A stretch of 17,610 nucleotides of DNA from Sedimenticola sp. GTDB taxonomy: Bacteria; Pseudomonadota; Gammaproteobacteria; Chromatiales; Chromatiaceae. The DNA is taken from contig JALWGP010000032.1 of assembly GCA_027038775.1 (NCBI GenBank), forward strand, positions 1 through 17,610, in the 5' to 3' direction. Position 1 is the stretch's first letter; every line of letters starts with the position of its first letter. Below the pieces are notes generated by a model that saw only the letters and a program-made list of their open reading frames with translations, did no database searches and was not told the origin of the DNA. Made by a program: the position numbers and the translations under genes. This document shows, piece by piece, positions 6,139-13,666 of the stretch.

Positions 6139-9100
6139 TTCGCAACCGCCTGCGCATGTTGGGCTGGGCGGGGCTTCTGCTCGTGGTGGTGGCCGTGGGC
6201 ATGGCTGCAGTGGGATATCGCCTGGTGGGGTTGGAGAAATCACACTACGACGACGTGGAGTGGCTGCGTAACAAGCTGGTCAACCTCAATGTGATTACCA
6301 TGGACGTGCTCTACGACACTGCGGCGGCACTCCATCCCCGCCAGTGGCGCCTGGTGTACGAGAGCGTCGGGAAGCAACTCACCGCTCTTTCGCAGAGAGA
6401 CGGGCCCAAGGCTGCGGCCCTGGCCGAGCTGCACCGCAAACTCGGGGATCGCATGTCCCGGTTCCTCGACGCCCGCGCATCCTGCGCCCCGGGGGACGGG
6501 GATCCGGATCTGTGCCGGGAGCTGCTGGCGCGCCTGGCGACACAGGTACGGGTGGTGCTGCAGGATCTCTTCGTCGAGACCGGTACCCTGGAGCGACAGG
6601 CCACCCTGCGGCTCGACCGCTATTTCTACCTCGGCATGCTCTTTCTCTTCGGCCTGCTGCTGACACTCGTCCTGTTCACCGTCACCCAGCTTATTCCCGT
6701 GGTCCGCAGGCTCGACCGCGGGCTCGGCGGACTGGTGGAGGCCGCCGAGCACTTCAGAAAAGGGGAGCTGGAACACCGCGTGGAAGATGGTGTCCGGGAT
6801 GAACTCGGCATGTTGGCCACCGCTTTCAACGAGATGGCGCAACGCAGGAAGGCGGTGGAAGAAGCACTCAGGAGGAACGAGGCCAACCTGGCCGAGGCCC
6901 AGCAGGTGGCCCACGTGGGCAGCTGGGAACTGGACCTGGTGAAGAACCGGCTCTGGTGGTCGGACGAGATCTACCGCATCTTCGAAATCGATCCCCGGAA
7001 GTTCGGCGCCTCCTACGAAGCCTTCCTGGAGCGGGTTCACCCGGAGGACCGCGAGAAGGTGGACGACGCCTACCGCAGGTCGGTCGCCGACCGGACCTCC
7101 TACGAGATCGTGCACCGCCTCCTGCTCGACGACGGGCGCGTCAAGTATGTGCACGAAAGGGGCAGGACCCACTACACGGAGGACGGCACGCCGTTGCGCT
7201 CCATCGGAACGGTGCAGGACGTCACCGATCAGGAGCTGGCGAACCGGGCGCTGAAGGAGAGCGCGCACGAACTGGACGCCATCATCGAGAACCTGCCGCT
7301 GATGGTCTTCCTCAAGGATGCCGAACAGCTCCGCTACGTGCGTTTCAACCGTGCAGGCGAGGAACTGCTGGGGATCTCCAGGGAGCAGGTCCTGGGGCGC
7401 ACCGACCACGAGCTGTTCCCGGCGGAACAGGCCGAGGCCTTCGTGCGCGAGGATCGACGCGTGCTGGAAAGCGGGCAGGCCCTGGACATCACGCTGGAAC
7501 CCATCGACACGGTGCGCGGGCGCCGCCTGCTGCACACCCGCAAGGTGTGCATTTGCAGCGGTGACGGCAGGCCCCGTTACCTGCTGGGCATCTCCGAGGA
7601 CATCACCCAGCGGGTGGAGACGGAGAACCGGATCCGCTACCGGCTCTCGCTGGAGGCCGCCATGGCGCATATCTCCACCGAGCTGGCCCAGGTGGGGGAA
7701 GAGAGGCTCGATGCCGCGCTGGACCGGGCCTTGGAGGAGATCGGCCGTGCAGTAAAGGCGGACCGGAGCTACCTTTTCCAGTTGGATCCGGGTGGCGAGA
7801 CCTTCACCAATACCCACGAGTGGTGCCTGCCGGGAATCGCTTCTCAGATGCCGGAGATCCGCCAGCTGCCGGTGGCGGAGTTCGAGGCCGTCTTCCGGCT
7901 CTTTCGCAAGGGTGAGATCCTGAACGTGAGTGAACCCTCCGAACTGGCGGGGATCAGCACCACGCTTCGTGACTTCATGGAGGAAACAGGCATCCGTTCG
8001 CTGGTGAACGTCCCTGTGCTCTCCGAGGGGGAGCTGCTGGGGATCATTGGGTTCGATGCAGAGACGGAGTCCAGGCGCTGGCCCGAGGAGGATGTGCGGC
8101 TGCTGCGCATCGTGGCGGAGGCGGTGGCCGGTGCGTTGACACGGAAGCGGGCGACGCGGGCGATCCGGGAACACACCTGGTATCTGGAGGAATTGGACCG
8201 GGTCTCCAGGGTCCTCGCCGAGCACACCACCCAGCGGGAGATGCTGTGGGAAGTGGTCGATCTGGTGTTCGAACTCTTCCATGCCGATCGTGCATGGATG
8301 TTGCAGGCCGTTCCGGACGAAGAGGGGTTCGAGGTTCCCATCGAGCGGACCCGGCCCGAGTACCCGGGAGCCATCGCCACCGGCCTGAGGATCCCGGACG
8401 ACGAATTCGGCCGGCGCATGATGGAGAGGCTGCTCGCGGAACGGGAGCCGGTGGTGATGCAGATGGCCGGGGTGGAGGATCTGCCCGACTACATGAAGTC
8501 CTACGGGGTCCGGAGCCAGATGCTCATCGCCATCCGCCCGTCGCTGGGCACCCCCTGGATCCTCGGCATCCACCAGTGTTCCCGGGAACGGGAGTGGAGT
8601 GCCGTGGAACGGCGCCTGTTCCAGGCCATCGCCGAGCGGGTGGCCATTTCACTGGTCGGGGTACGCCTGATGGAGGAGATCCGTCAGAGCGAACGGCGCC
8701 TGCAGGAGGCCGAGAAGATCGCCCAGGTGGGCACCTGGGAACTCGACCTGAAGAGCGGACGGGCCTACTGGTCCGACCAGGAATACCGCTGCCTGGGCTA
8801 CGAGCCCGGCACCTGCGAAGCCGGTTACGAAGCCTTTGCCCGTGCCGTCCATCCCGACGACCTGGAGCGGGTGAAGGAGGCGATGGAGCGGGCCGTGCGA
8901 GGGGAGACCGAGGCCTACGAGATCCAGCACCGGGTGATCTGGCAGGACGGCAGTGAACACGTGGTCCACGAACTGGGTGAAGTGACGAGGGACCCCCGGG
9001 GGGAAGCGGTGCGCATGATCGGAACCACCCAGGACATCACCCGGCGCGTGCAGCTGGAACAGGAGCTGGAGCGGCACCGGCGTCACCTGGAGCAGCTGGT

Positions 9101-10229
9101 GGAGGAGCGCACGCGCACCATCCGCCGGCAGACCCAGATCATCGAGCAGACCAACGATTCGGTGGTGACCACCGACCTCGAGGGGCGCGTGACCAGCTGG
9201 AACGGGGGGGCGGTGCGGGTCTTCGGCTACGGCGTGGAGGAGGCGATGGGGCGTCACGTCGGGTTTGTCTACCCCGAGGGAAGCGAAGAGATCCTGCGTG
9301 AGCAGGTCATGCAGCCGCTCCTGGACAAGGGGACTCATGAAACCGAGGTGATGCTCAGGCGCAAGGACGGCACCCTGTTCCCCGCCTTTCTCTCGCTCTC
9401 CCTGCTCTACGACGAAACGGGAACGCCGGAAGGCATGGTGGGCTATGCTGTGGATATCAGCGAACTGAAGAGACGGGAGGAGGAGCTGCGGCAGCTGGCG
9501 GAGCGGTTGGAGGCCTCCAACCGGGAGCTGGAATCCTTCTCCTACTCGGTTTCGCACGACCTGCGCGCTCCCCTGCGGGCCATCGACGGCTTCAGCCAGG
9601 CGCTGGTGGAAGACTATGCCGAGCGGCTCGACGGTGCCGCGCTGGACTATCTGTCCAGGATACGAAACGGGGCCCAACGGCTGGGCACCCTCATCGACGA
9701 TCTGCTCCAGCTCTCCCGGGTGAACCGGGGCGAACTGCAACTGGAGCGGGTGGACCTCGCCGAGCTGGCCCGCTCGGTGATCGAGGAGCTGCACGCCGGC
9801 GAACCGGAGCGGGAGGTGGAACTGGTTCTCGGCGAAGAGATGGTGGTGACCGGGGATCCACGCCTGTTGCGCGCAATGGTCGCCAACCTGCTTGGAAATG
9901 CATGGAAATTCACGAATCGGGAAGAACATGCACGAATCTTGTTCCGGCGCATGGAAGAGGATCCCCGGGTGTTCTATGTTCAGGACAATGGTGTAGGATT
10001 CGACATGCGGCACGCCGACAAGCTCTTCGGGGCCTTCCAGCGGTTGCACCGCATGAGCGAGTTTCCGGGCACCGGCGTGGGTCTGGCCACGGTGCAGCGC
10101 ATCGTGCATCGCCACGGTGGCCGGGTGTGGGCGGAAGCGGAGCCCGGCAAGGGCGCCACATTCTATTTTTCACTGGATCCGGGTGTGGAAGTTCCGCCCG
10201 AACCCGCCAATGAAGGAACGAAAACATGA
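6135..10229 (+). CDS. Membrane sensor histidine kinase: HAMP, 4 PAS, 2 GAF, HisKA, HATPase
   Basis: 1364 residues. Order, with approximate positions: membrane helix 9-31; helical periplasmic domain 32-162 with a Cys pair (ASCAPGDGDPDLC); helix 163-188; HAMP 187-240; PAS 252-365; PAS 379-492; GAF 502-668; GAF 690-845; PAS 856-970; PAS 1000-1110; HisKA with phospho-acceptor His1141 in SYSVSHDLRAPLRAIDG; HATPase 1237-1345 with N box (Asn1251/Asn1255), DNGVGF at 1284 and GTGVGL at 1312. It is therefore a complete kinase without its own receiver. The first and third PAS are alike and look duplicated. GAF 2 ends in HQCSREREW, as in phytochrome-like GAFs, but lacks their usual bilin Cys. The GTG start overlaps the preceding stop and its stop overlaps the next ATG, so the partners are the adjacent binding protein and response regulators. 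Confidence 0.92.
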   Translation: MIRNRLRMLGWAGLLLVVVAVGMAAVGYRLVGLEKSHYDDVEWLRNKLVNLNVITMDVLYDTAAALHPRQWRLVYESVGKQLTALSQRDGPKAAALAELHRKLGDRMSRFLDARASCAPGDGDPDLCRELLARLATQVRVVLQDLFVETGTLERQATLRLDRYFYLGMLFLFGLLLTLVLFTVTQLIPVVRRLDRGLGGLVEAAEHFRKGELEHRVEDGVRDELGMLATAFNEMAQRRKAVEEALRRNEANLAEAQQVAHVGSWELDLVKNRLWWSDEIYRIFEIDPRKFGASYEAFLERVHPEDREKVDDAYRRSVADRTSYEIVHRLLLDDGRVKYVHERGRTHYTEDGTPLRSIGTVQDVTDQELANRALKESAHELDAIIENLPLMVFLKDAEQLRYVRFNRAGEELLGISREQVLGRTDHELFPAEQAEAFVREDRRVLESGQALDITLEPIDTVRGRRLLHTRKVCICSGDGRPRYLLGISEDITQRVETENRIRYRLSLEAAMAHISTELAQVGEERLDAALDRALEEIGRAVKADRSYLFQLDPGGETFTNTHEWCLPGIASQMPEIRQLPVAEFEAVFRLFRKGEILNVSEPSELAGISTTLRDFMEETGIRSLVNVPVLSEGELLGIIGFDAETESRRWPEEDVRLLRIVAEAVAGALTRKRATRAIREHTWYLEELDRVSRVLAEHTTQREMLWEVVDLVFELFHADRAWMLQAVPDEEGFEVPIERTRPEYPGAIATGLRIPDDEFGRRMMERLLAEREPVVMQMAGVEDLPDYMKSYGVRSQMLIAIRPSLGTPWILGIHQCSREREWSAVERRLFQAIAERVAISLVGVRLMEEIRQSERRLQEAEKIAQVGTWELDLKSGRAYWSDQEYRCLGYEPGTCEAGYEAFARAVHPDDLERVKEAMERAVRGETEAYEIQHRVIWQDGSEHVVHELGEVTRDPRGEAVRMIGTTQDITRRVQLEQELERHRRHLEQLVEERTRTIRRQTQIIEQTNDSVVTTDLEGRVTSWNGGAVRVFGYGVEEAMGRHVGFVYPEGSEEILREQVMQPLLDKGTHETEVMLRRKDGTLFPAFLSLSLLYDETGTPEGMVGYAVDISELKRREEELRQLAERLEASNRELESFSYSVSHDLRAPLRAIDGFSQALVEDYAERLDGAALDYLSRIRNGAQRLGTLIDDLLQLSRVNRGELQLERVDLAELARSVIEELHAGEPEREVELVLGEEMVVTGDPRLLRAMVANLLGNAWKFTNREEHARILFRRMEEDPRVFYVQDNGVGFDMRHADKLFGAFQRLHRMSEFPGTGVGLATVQRIVHRHGGRVWAEAEPGKGATFYFSLDPGVEVPPEPANEGTKT

Positions 10230-10669
10230 ACAGGAAGGTACTGCTGTTGGTGGAAGACAACCCCGACGACGAGATGCTCACCATCCGGGCGTTGAAAAAA
10301 CACAACCTGGCCAACGAGATCGTGGTGGCGCGTGACGGGCAGGAGGCCCTGGACTACCTCTTCGGCGAGGGCGAATACGAAGCGCGGGATGAAGAGGAGC
10401 TGCCGCAGGTCATTCTTCTCGACCTGAAACTGCCCAAGGTGGACGGCCTGCAGGTGCTGGAGAGGATCCGCGCCAACCCGCGCACGCGCGCCGTTCCGGT
10501 GGTGGTGCTCACCTCCTCCAACGAGGAGCAGGACATCATCCGCAGTTATGACCTGGGCGCCAACAGCTACGTGCGCAAGCCCGTGGACTTCGAGCAGTTC
10601 GTGGAGGCGGCCCGTCAGCTCGGGCTCTACTGGCTGGTCCTGAACGAGGTTCCCTATGGGCGAGAGTGA
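10226..10669 (+). CDS. Rcp1-like single-domain response regulator
   Basis: 147 residues, a stand-alone receiver domain. The acidic pocket is Glu10, Asp11 and Asp14/15, the phospho-acceptor is Asp66 in ILLDLKLPKVDG, with Thr96 and Lys118 (YVRKP) as the other signature residues. The insert between helix 2 and strand 3 (FGEGEYEARDEEELP) and the C-terminal helix are typical of the Rcp1 type that pairs with phytochrome-like kinases. There is no output domain, so it should act through protein contacts or as a phosphate relay. ATG overlaps the kinase stop (ATGA); AAGGA lies 8 bp upstream. Its last 14 bp overlap the start of the REC-GGDEF-EAL gene. The pairing with the upstream kinase is inferred from this arrangement. 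Confidence 0.93.
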   Translation: MNRKVLLLVEDNPDDEMLTIRALKKHNLANEIVVARDGQEALDYLFGEGEYEARDEEELPQVILLDLKLPKVDGLQVLERIRANPRTRAVPVVVLTSSNEEQDIIRSYDLGANSYVRKPVDFEQFVEAARQLGLYWLVLNEVPYGRE

Positions 10670-12353
10670 CAGCTCCCTGCGGGTGCTCATCGCCGAGGAT
10701 TCCGAGGACGACGCGCTGCTCATCGTGCGCGAGCTGCGCCGCGGTGGCTATCGTCCCCTCATGCACCGTGTCGATTCCGCCGACGATATGAAGGCGGCCC
10801 TCGAGGCGCAGGAGTGGGATCTGATCATCACCGATCACAACATGCCCAGCTTCGACTCCACCGACGCGCTCCGGCTGGCACGCGAACACGATCCCAACGT
10901 TCCCTTCATCCTGGTCTCCGGCAGCATCGGGGAGGAGATCGCCGTGGACGCCATGAAGGCCGGTGCCCATGATTACGTGATGAAGGACAACCTCACGCGG
11001 CTGCTTCCGGCCATTCAGCGGGAACTGCGGGAGGCCGAGAACCGGCGGGCCCACCAGGAGGCCCAGGCCCGGATCCACCACCTCGCCTACCACGACAGCC
11101 TCACCGGGCTCATCAACCGGGCGGAGTTCGAGCATCGCCTCGACGAGGCGGTGCGGAATGCGCGCGAAGAGCAGCAGCGCCATACCCTGTTCTATATCGA
11201 CCTGGACCAGTTCAAGCTGGTGAACGATTCCTGCGGCCACCTGGCCGGGGACGAGATGCTCCGCAGGCTGGGCAAGCGGCTGCGGCACGCCATTCGTGAG
11301 AGCGACACCCTGGCCCGCCTCGGCGGAGACGAATTCGGGGTGCTGCTGATGAACTGCTCCATGGTGCAGGCCGAGCCCATCGCCCAGGCGCTGCTGGACA
11401 ACCTTCGCGACTATTTCTTCGTCTGGGGTGACCGCAGCTTCAAGGTTGGGGCCAGCATCGGCCTGGTGGAGATCGACGGCAGCAGGGACAGCTATTCGCT
11501 GTTGAGCATGGCGGACATGGCCTGCTACGCCGCCAAGGACCGGGGGCGCAACCGCTACCACGTCTACGCGGAGGGGGACCGGGAACTGAAGCAGCGGCGT
11601 GGCGAGATGCAGTGGGTGCAGCGCCTGCAGCGGGCCCTGGAGAACGACGGGTTGCTGCTCTACTGGCAGCCGATCCGGTCGCTGCAGGGAGAGACGGTGC
11701 ACCATGAGGTGCTGCTGCGCATGCAGGAGGCGGGGGGGGAACTGATCACGCCCGACCGCTTCATTCCCGCCGCGGAGCGCTACAACCTGATGCCTGAGGT
11801 GGACCGGTGGGTGATCCGGCAGGCCCTCGACCGGCTGCAGGAGCTTGACCGCAGGAACAGTTCGCTTATGCTGGATGGAACCCTTTTCATCAACCTCTCT
11901 GCCACTTCGCTCAGCGACGAAGGGCTCAGGGGATTCATCGGGGAACAGCTGGTGACCCGCGGCCTGGACCCCTCCCGCATCGGGTTCGAGATCACCGAGA
12001 CCGCCGCCATTGCCGACTTCGACTGCGCCCGGGAACTCATCCAGACCCTGCGCGGATACGGCTGCAAGGTGTCGCTGGACGACTTCGGCACCGGCATGAG
12101 CTCCTTCTCCTACCTCAAGTCGCTCACGGTGGACTTCATCAAGATCGATGGCAGTTTCGTCCGGCGCATGCGCCGGGAACCGGTGGACAGCGCCATCGTG
12201 GAGGCGGTCAACAACATCGCCCACATCAGCGGCATCCGCACCATCGCCGAGTTCGTGGAGGACGACGAAGTGATGCGCCACCTGCGCTCCATCGGGGTGG
12301 ATTTCGCCCAGGGCTGGGCGGTGGAGAAGCCGGGGCCGATGCCAGCGACCTGA
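10656..12353 (+). CDS. Response regulator with GGDEF and EAL domains (REC-GGDEF-EAL)
   Basis: 565 residues. A receiver domain (about 8-125) has Asp60 as phospho-acceptor (ITDHNMP). A GGDEF domain follows (about 140-300), with the active motif GGDEF at 223-227 and an intact inhibitory I-site RESD at 214-217, so cyclic di-GMP synthesis is expected. The EAL domain (about 320-560) has EVL at 351, Asn413, Glu445, Asp475-Asp476, Lys496, Glu532 and Gln552, all the usual metal and catalytic positions, so hydrolysis to pGpG is also plausible. Which activity dominates is not predictable. ATG 10656 has GAGG 6 bp upstream and overlaps the Rcp1-like gene by 14 bp. A G8 tract lies at 11732-11739. As last gene of the operon it is the likely output of the kinase. 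It ends 9 bp from the convergent lpxH. Confidence 0.93.
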   Translation: MGESDSSLRVLIAEDSEDDALLIVRELRRGGYRPLMHRVDSADDMKAALEAQEWDLIITDHNMPSFDSTDALRLAREHDPNVPFILVSGSIGEEIAVDAMKAGAHDYVMKDNLTRLLPAIQRELREAENRRAHQEAQARIHHLAYHDSLTGLINRAEFEHRLDEAVRNAREEQQRHTLFYIDLDQFKLVNDSCGHLAGDEMLRRLGKRLRHAIRESDTLARLGGDEFGVLLMNCSMVQAEPIAQALLDNLRDYFFVWGDRSFKVGASIGLVEIDGSRDSYSLLSMADMACYAAKDRGRNRYHVYAEGDRELKQRRGEMQWVQRLQRALENDGLLLYWQPIRSLQGETVHHEVLLRMQEAGGELITPDRFIPAAERYNLMPEVDRWVIRQALDRLQELDRRNSSLMLDGTLFINLSATSLSDEGLRGFIGEQLVTRGLDPSRIGFEITETAAIADFDCARELIQTLRGYGCKVSLDDFGTGMSSFSYLKSLTVDFIKIDGSFVRRMRREPVDSAIVEAVNNIAHISGIRTIAEFVEDDEVMRHLRSIGVDFAQGWAVEKPGPMPAT

Positions 12354-12362
12354 ACGAAGGGC

Positions 12363-13094
12363 TCAGGCCGGGGGCAGCTCCAGCCAGCGGTGGCCGGACG
12401 CCTCCAGGCAGAACCCCACCCGCGGCTCCGATTCGCGCCAGTCCGGCAGCACCACGCGCTGCACCCGTCTTCCCCCCACCTCCAGCTCGTGAATCGCCGG
12501 GCGGTGGGTGTGGCCGTGGATGAGCAGGTCGATGCCATGGTCGCGCGCCACCGCTGCCACCGCCTCCTGGGTCACGTCGGTGATGTCCGCAGGCTTGAGC
12601 GACTGGGACTCTCCACTGCGGCGGCGGAACTCGGCGGCGAGGGCGCGCCGCTCCTCGATGCCCAGGCGTTCCATCCGCTCGCGGAACCCGGGGCTGCGGA
12701 GCTCCCGCCTCACCGCCTGGTACTCGGTGTCGGCGGTGCAGAGCTGGTCGCCGTGGAGCAGCAGCACCTTGAGTCCTCCCACCCGCAGCAGGTGCTCGTC
12801 CTCCAGCAGGACTGTGCCCGTTTCCGAGGCGAACCGTTCGCTCACCAGGAAGTCCCGGTTGCCGCGCTGGAAGAAGAGGTGGCTGCGACCACTGAAGGCG
12901 CGCATCATGCCGCGCACTTCGTCGGCGAAGGGGGAAGGGTCGTCGTCCCCGATCCAGGCATCGAAGAGGTCACCCAGGATGTAGAGCGCGTCGCAACCCC
13001 CTGCCTCGGCCTCCAGCAACTCGCCGAAGCGTTCCAGGAGGCGGGGGCGGGCAGGGGAGAGGTGGAGGTCGGAGATGAAGAGCAGCCGGGACAA
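12363..13094 (-). CDS. lpxH: UDP-2,3-diacylglucosamine diphosphatase LpxH
   Basis: 243 residues, the normal LpxH length. It hydrolyses UDP-2,3-diacylglucosamine to lipid X and UMP in lipid A synthesis at the inner membrane. The calcineurin-type metal ligands are all present: Asp9 and His11 (SDLHLS), Asp42 (GDLFD), Asn79 (GNRD), His114 (LLLHGDQL), His195 and His197 (LIHGHTHRP). The start is TTG at 13092-13094, the only codon that gives the conserved MSRLLFISDLHL beginning; no strong ribosome-binding site is seen and the gap to ppiB is 6 bp, so translation probably depends on ppiB. The ppiB-lpxH order is common in gammaproteobacteria, usually with cysS next to them; cysS is not adjacent here. 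Confidence 0.95.
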   Translation of the reverse strand: MSRLLFISDLHLSPARPRLLERFGELLEAEAGGCDALYILGDLFDAWIGDDDPSPFADEVRGMMRAFSGRSHLFFQRGNRDFLVSERFASETGTVLLEDEHLLRVGGLKVLLLHGDQLCTADTEYQAVRRELRSPGFRERMERLGIEERRALAAEFRRRSGESQSLKPADITDVTQEAVAAVARDHGIDLLIHGHTHRPAIHELEVGGRRVQRVVLPDWRESEPRVGFCLEASGHRWLELPPA

Positions 13095-13100
13095 GGCGGC

Positions 13101-13595
13101 TCAGTCGACCATTTCCGCCTTCTCGATCACCACCGGCTCCACCGGCACGTCCTGGTGGCCGGCCCGGTTGCCGGTGGGCACCTGCTCGATCTTGTCCACG
13201 GTATCCATGCCTTCCACCACCCTGCCGAAGACGGCGTAGCCCCAGCCGTCGTGGCCGGGATAGTCGAGGAAGTGGTTGTCCTTCACGTTGATGAAGAACT
13301 GGGCAGTGGCCGAGTGGGGGTCGGAGGTGCGCGCCATGGCGATGGTGCCGCGTTCGTTCTTCAGGCCGTTTTTCGCCTCGTTCTCGATGGGCTCGCGGGT
13401 GGCGGGCTGCATCATGTCGGGCATGAAGCCGCCGCCCTGGACCATGAAGCCGGGAATGACGCGGTGGAAGATCAGGCCGTCGTAGAAGCCGTCCTCCACG
13501 TACTGCCGGAAGTTGGCGCAGGTGATGGGGGCTTTCTCCTCGTCCAGTTCGATGAGGATGTCGCCCAGGTTGGTGGTGAGTCGTGCCTTGCTCAT
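13101..13595 (-). CDS. ppiB: Cytoplasmic peptidyl-prolyl cis-trans isomerase B (cyclophilin)
   Basis: 164 residues, a single cyclophilin domain with no signal peptide. It catalyses proline cis-trans isomerisation in proteins. Motifs: [14 protein letters not shown] with catalytic Arg45 and Gln53, the bacterial pattern [28 protein letters not shown] and [13 protein letters not shown]. The ATG at 13593-13595 gives the standard N-terminus [13 protein letters not shown]; no clear Shine-Dalgarno sequence precedes it. It sits 6 bp before lpxH and 71 bp after the GGDEF-EAL gene, which leaves room for its own promoter. It is a close paralog of the exported cyclophilin at 16921-17475, and parts of the two genes are identical over 20-27 bp. 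Confidence 0.95.
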   Translation of the reverse strand: MSKARLTTNLGDILIELDEEKAPITCANFRQYVEDGFYDGLIFHRVIPGFMVQGGGFMPDMMQPATREPIENEAKNGLKNERGTIAMARTSDPHSATAQFFINVKDNHFLDYPGHDGWGYAVFGRVVEGMDTVDKIEQVPTGNRAGHQDVPVEPVVIEKAEMVD

Positions 13596-13628
13596 GCGTC
13601 GGTTCGTTGCAGGGAAGCCAGGCCGCGC

Positions 13629-13658
13629 AGCATAACCCAGGGGCGGGAGAGGCGGTAA
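13629..13658 (-). promoter_or_regulatory. Weak candidate promoter of ppiB-lpxH
   Basis: In the 71-bp gap after the GGDEF-EAL gene, read on the minus strand, TTACCG (13653-13658) and TATGCT (13629-13634) are 18 bp apart and about 35 bp before the ppiB ATG. TATGCT is the only AT-leaning hexamer in the gap. The -35 match is poor. Confidence 0.28.
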
Positions 13659-13666
13659 GTCGGGGG

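Noticed and set aside
4594..6243. Long open frame on the minus strand (549 codons) opposite the exported protein and binding-protein genes
   Set aside because: It is the complement of well-supported genes, rich in Pro, Arg, His and Gln, and shows no domain. GC-rich codon bias opens such frames.
6240..8573. Minus-strand open frame of 777 codons opposite the kinase
   Set aside because: The plus strand encodes an unmistakable HAMP-PAS-GAF protein here; the antisense translation has low-complexity composition and no motif.
10536..12281. Minus-strand open frame of 581 codons opposite the REC-GGDEF-EAL gene
   Set aside because: Shadow of a gene with all catalytic motifs; no ribosome-binding site or recognisable fold.
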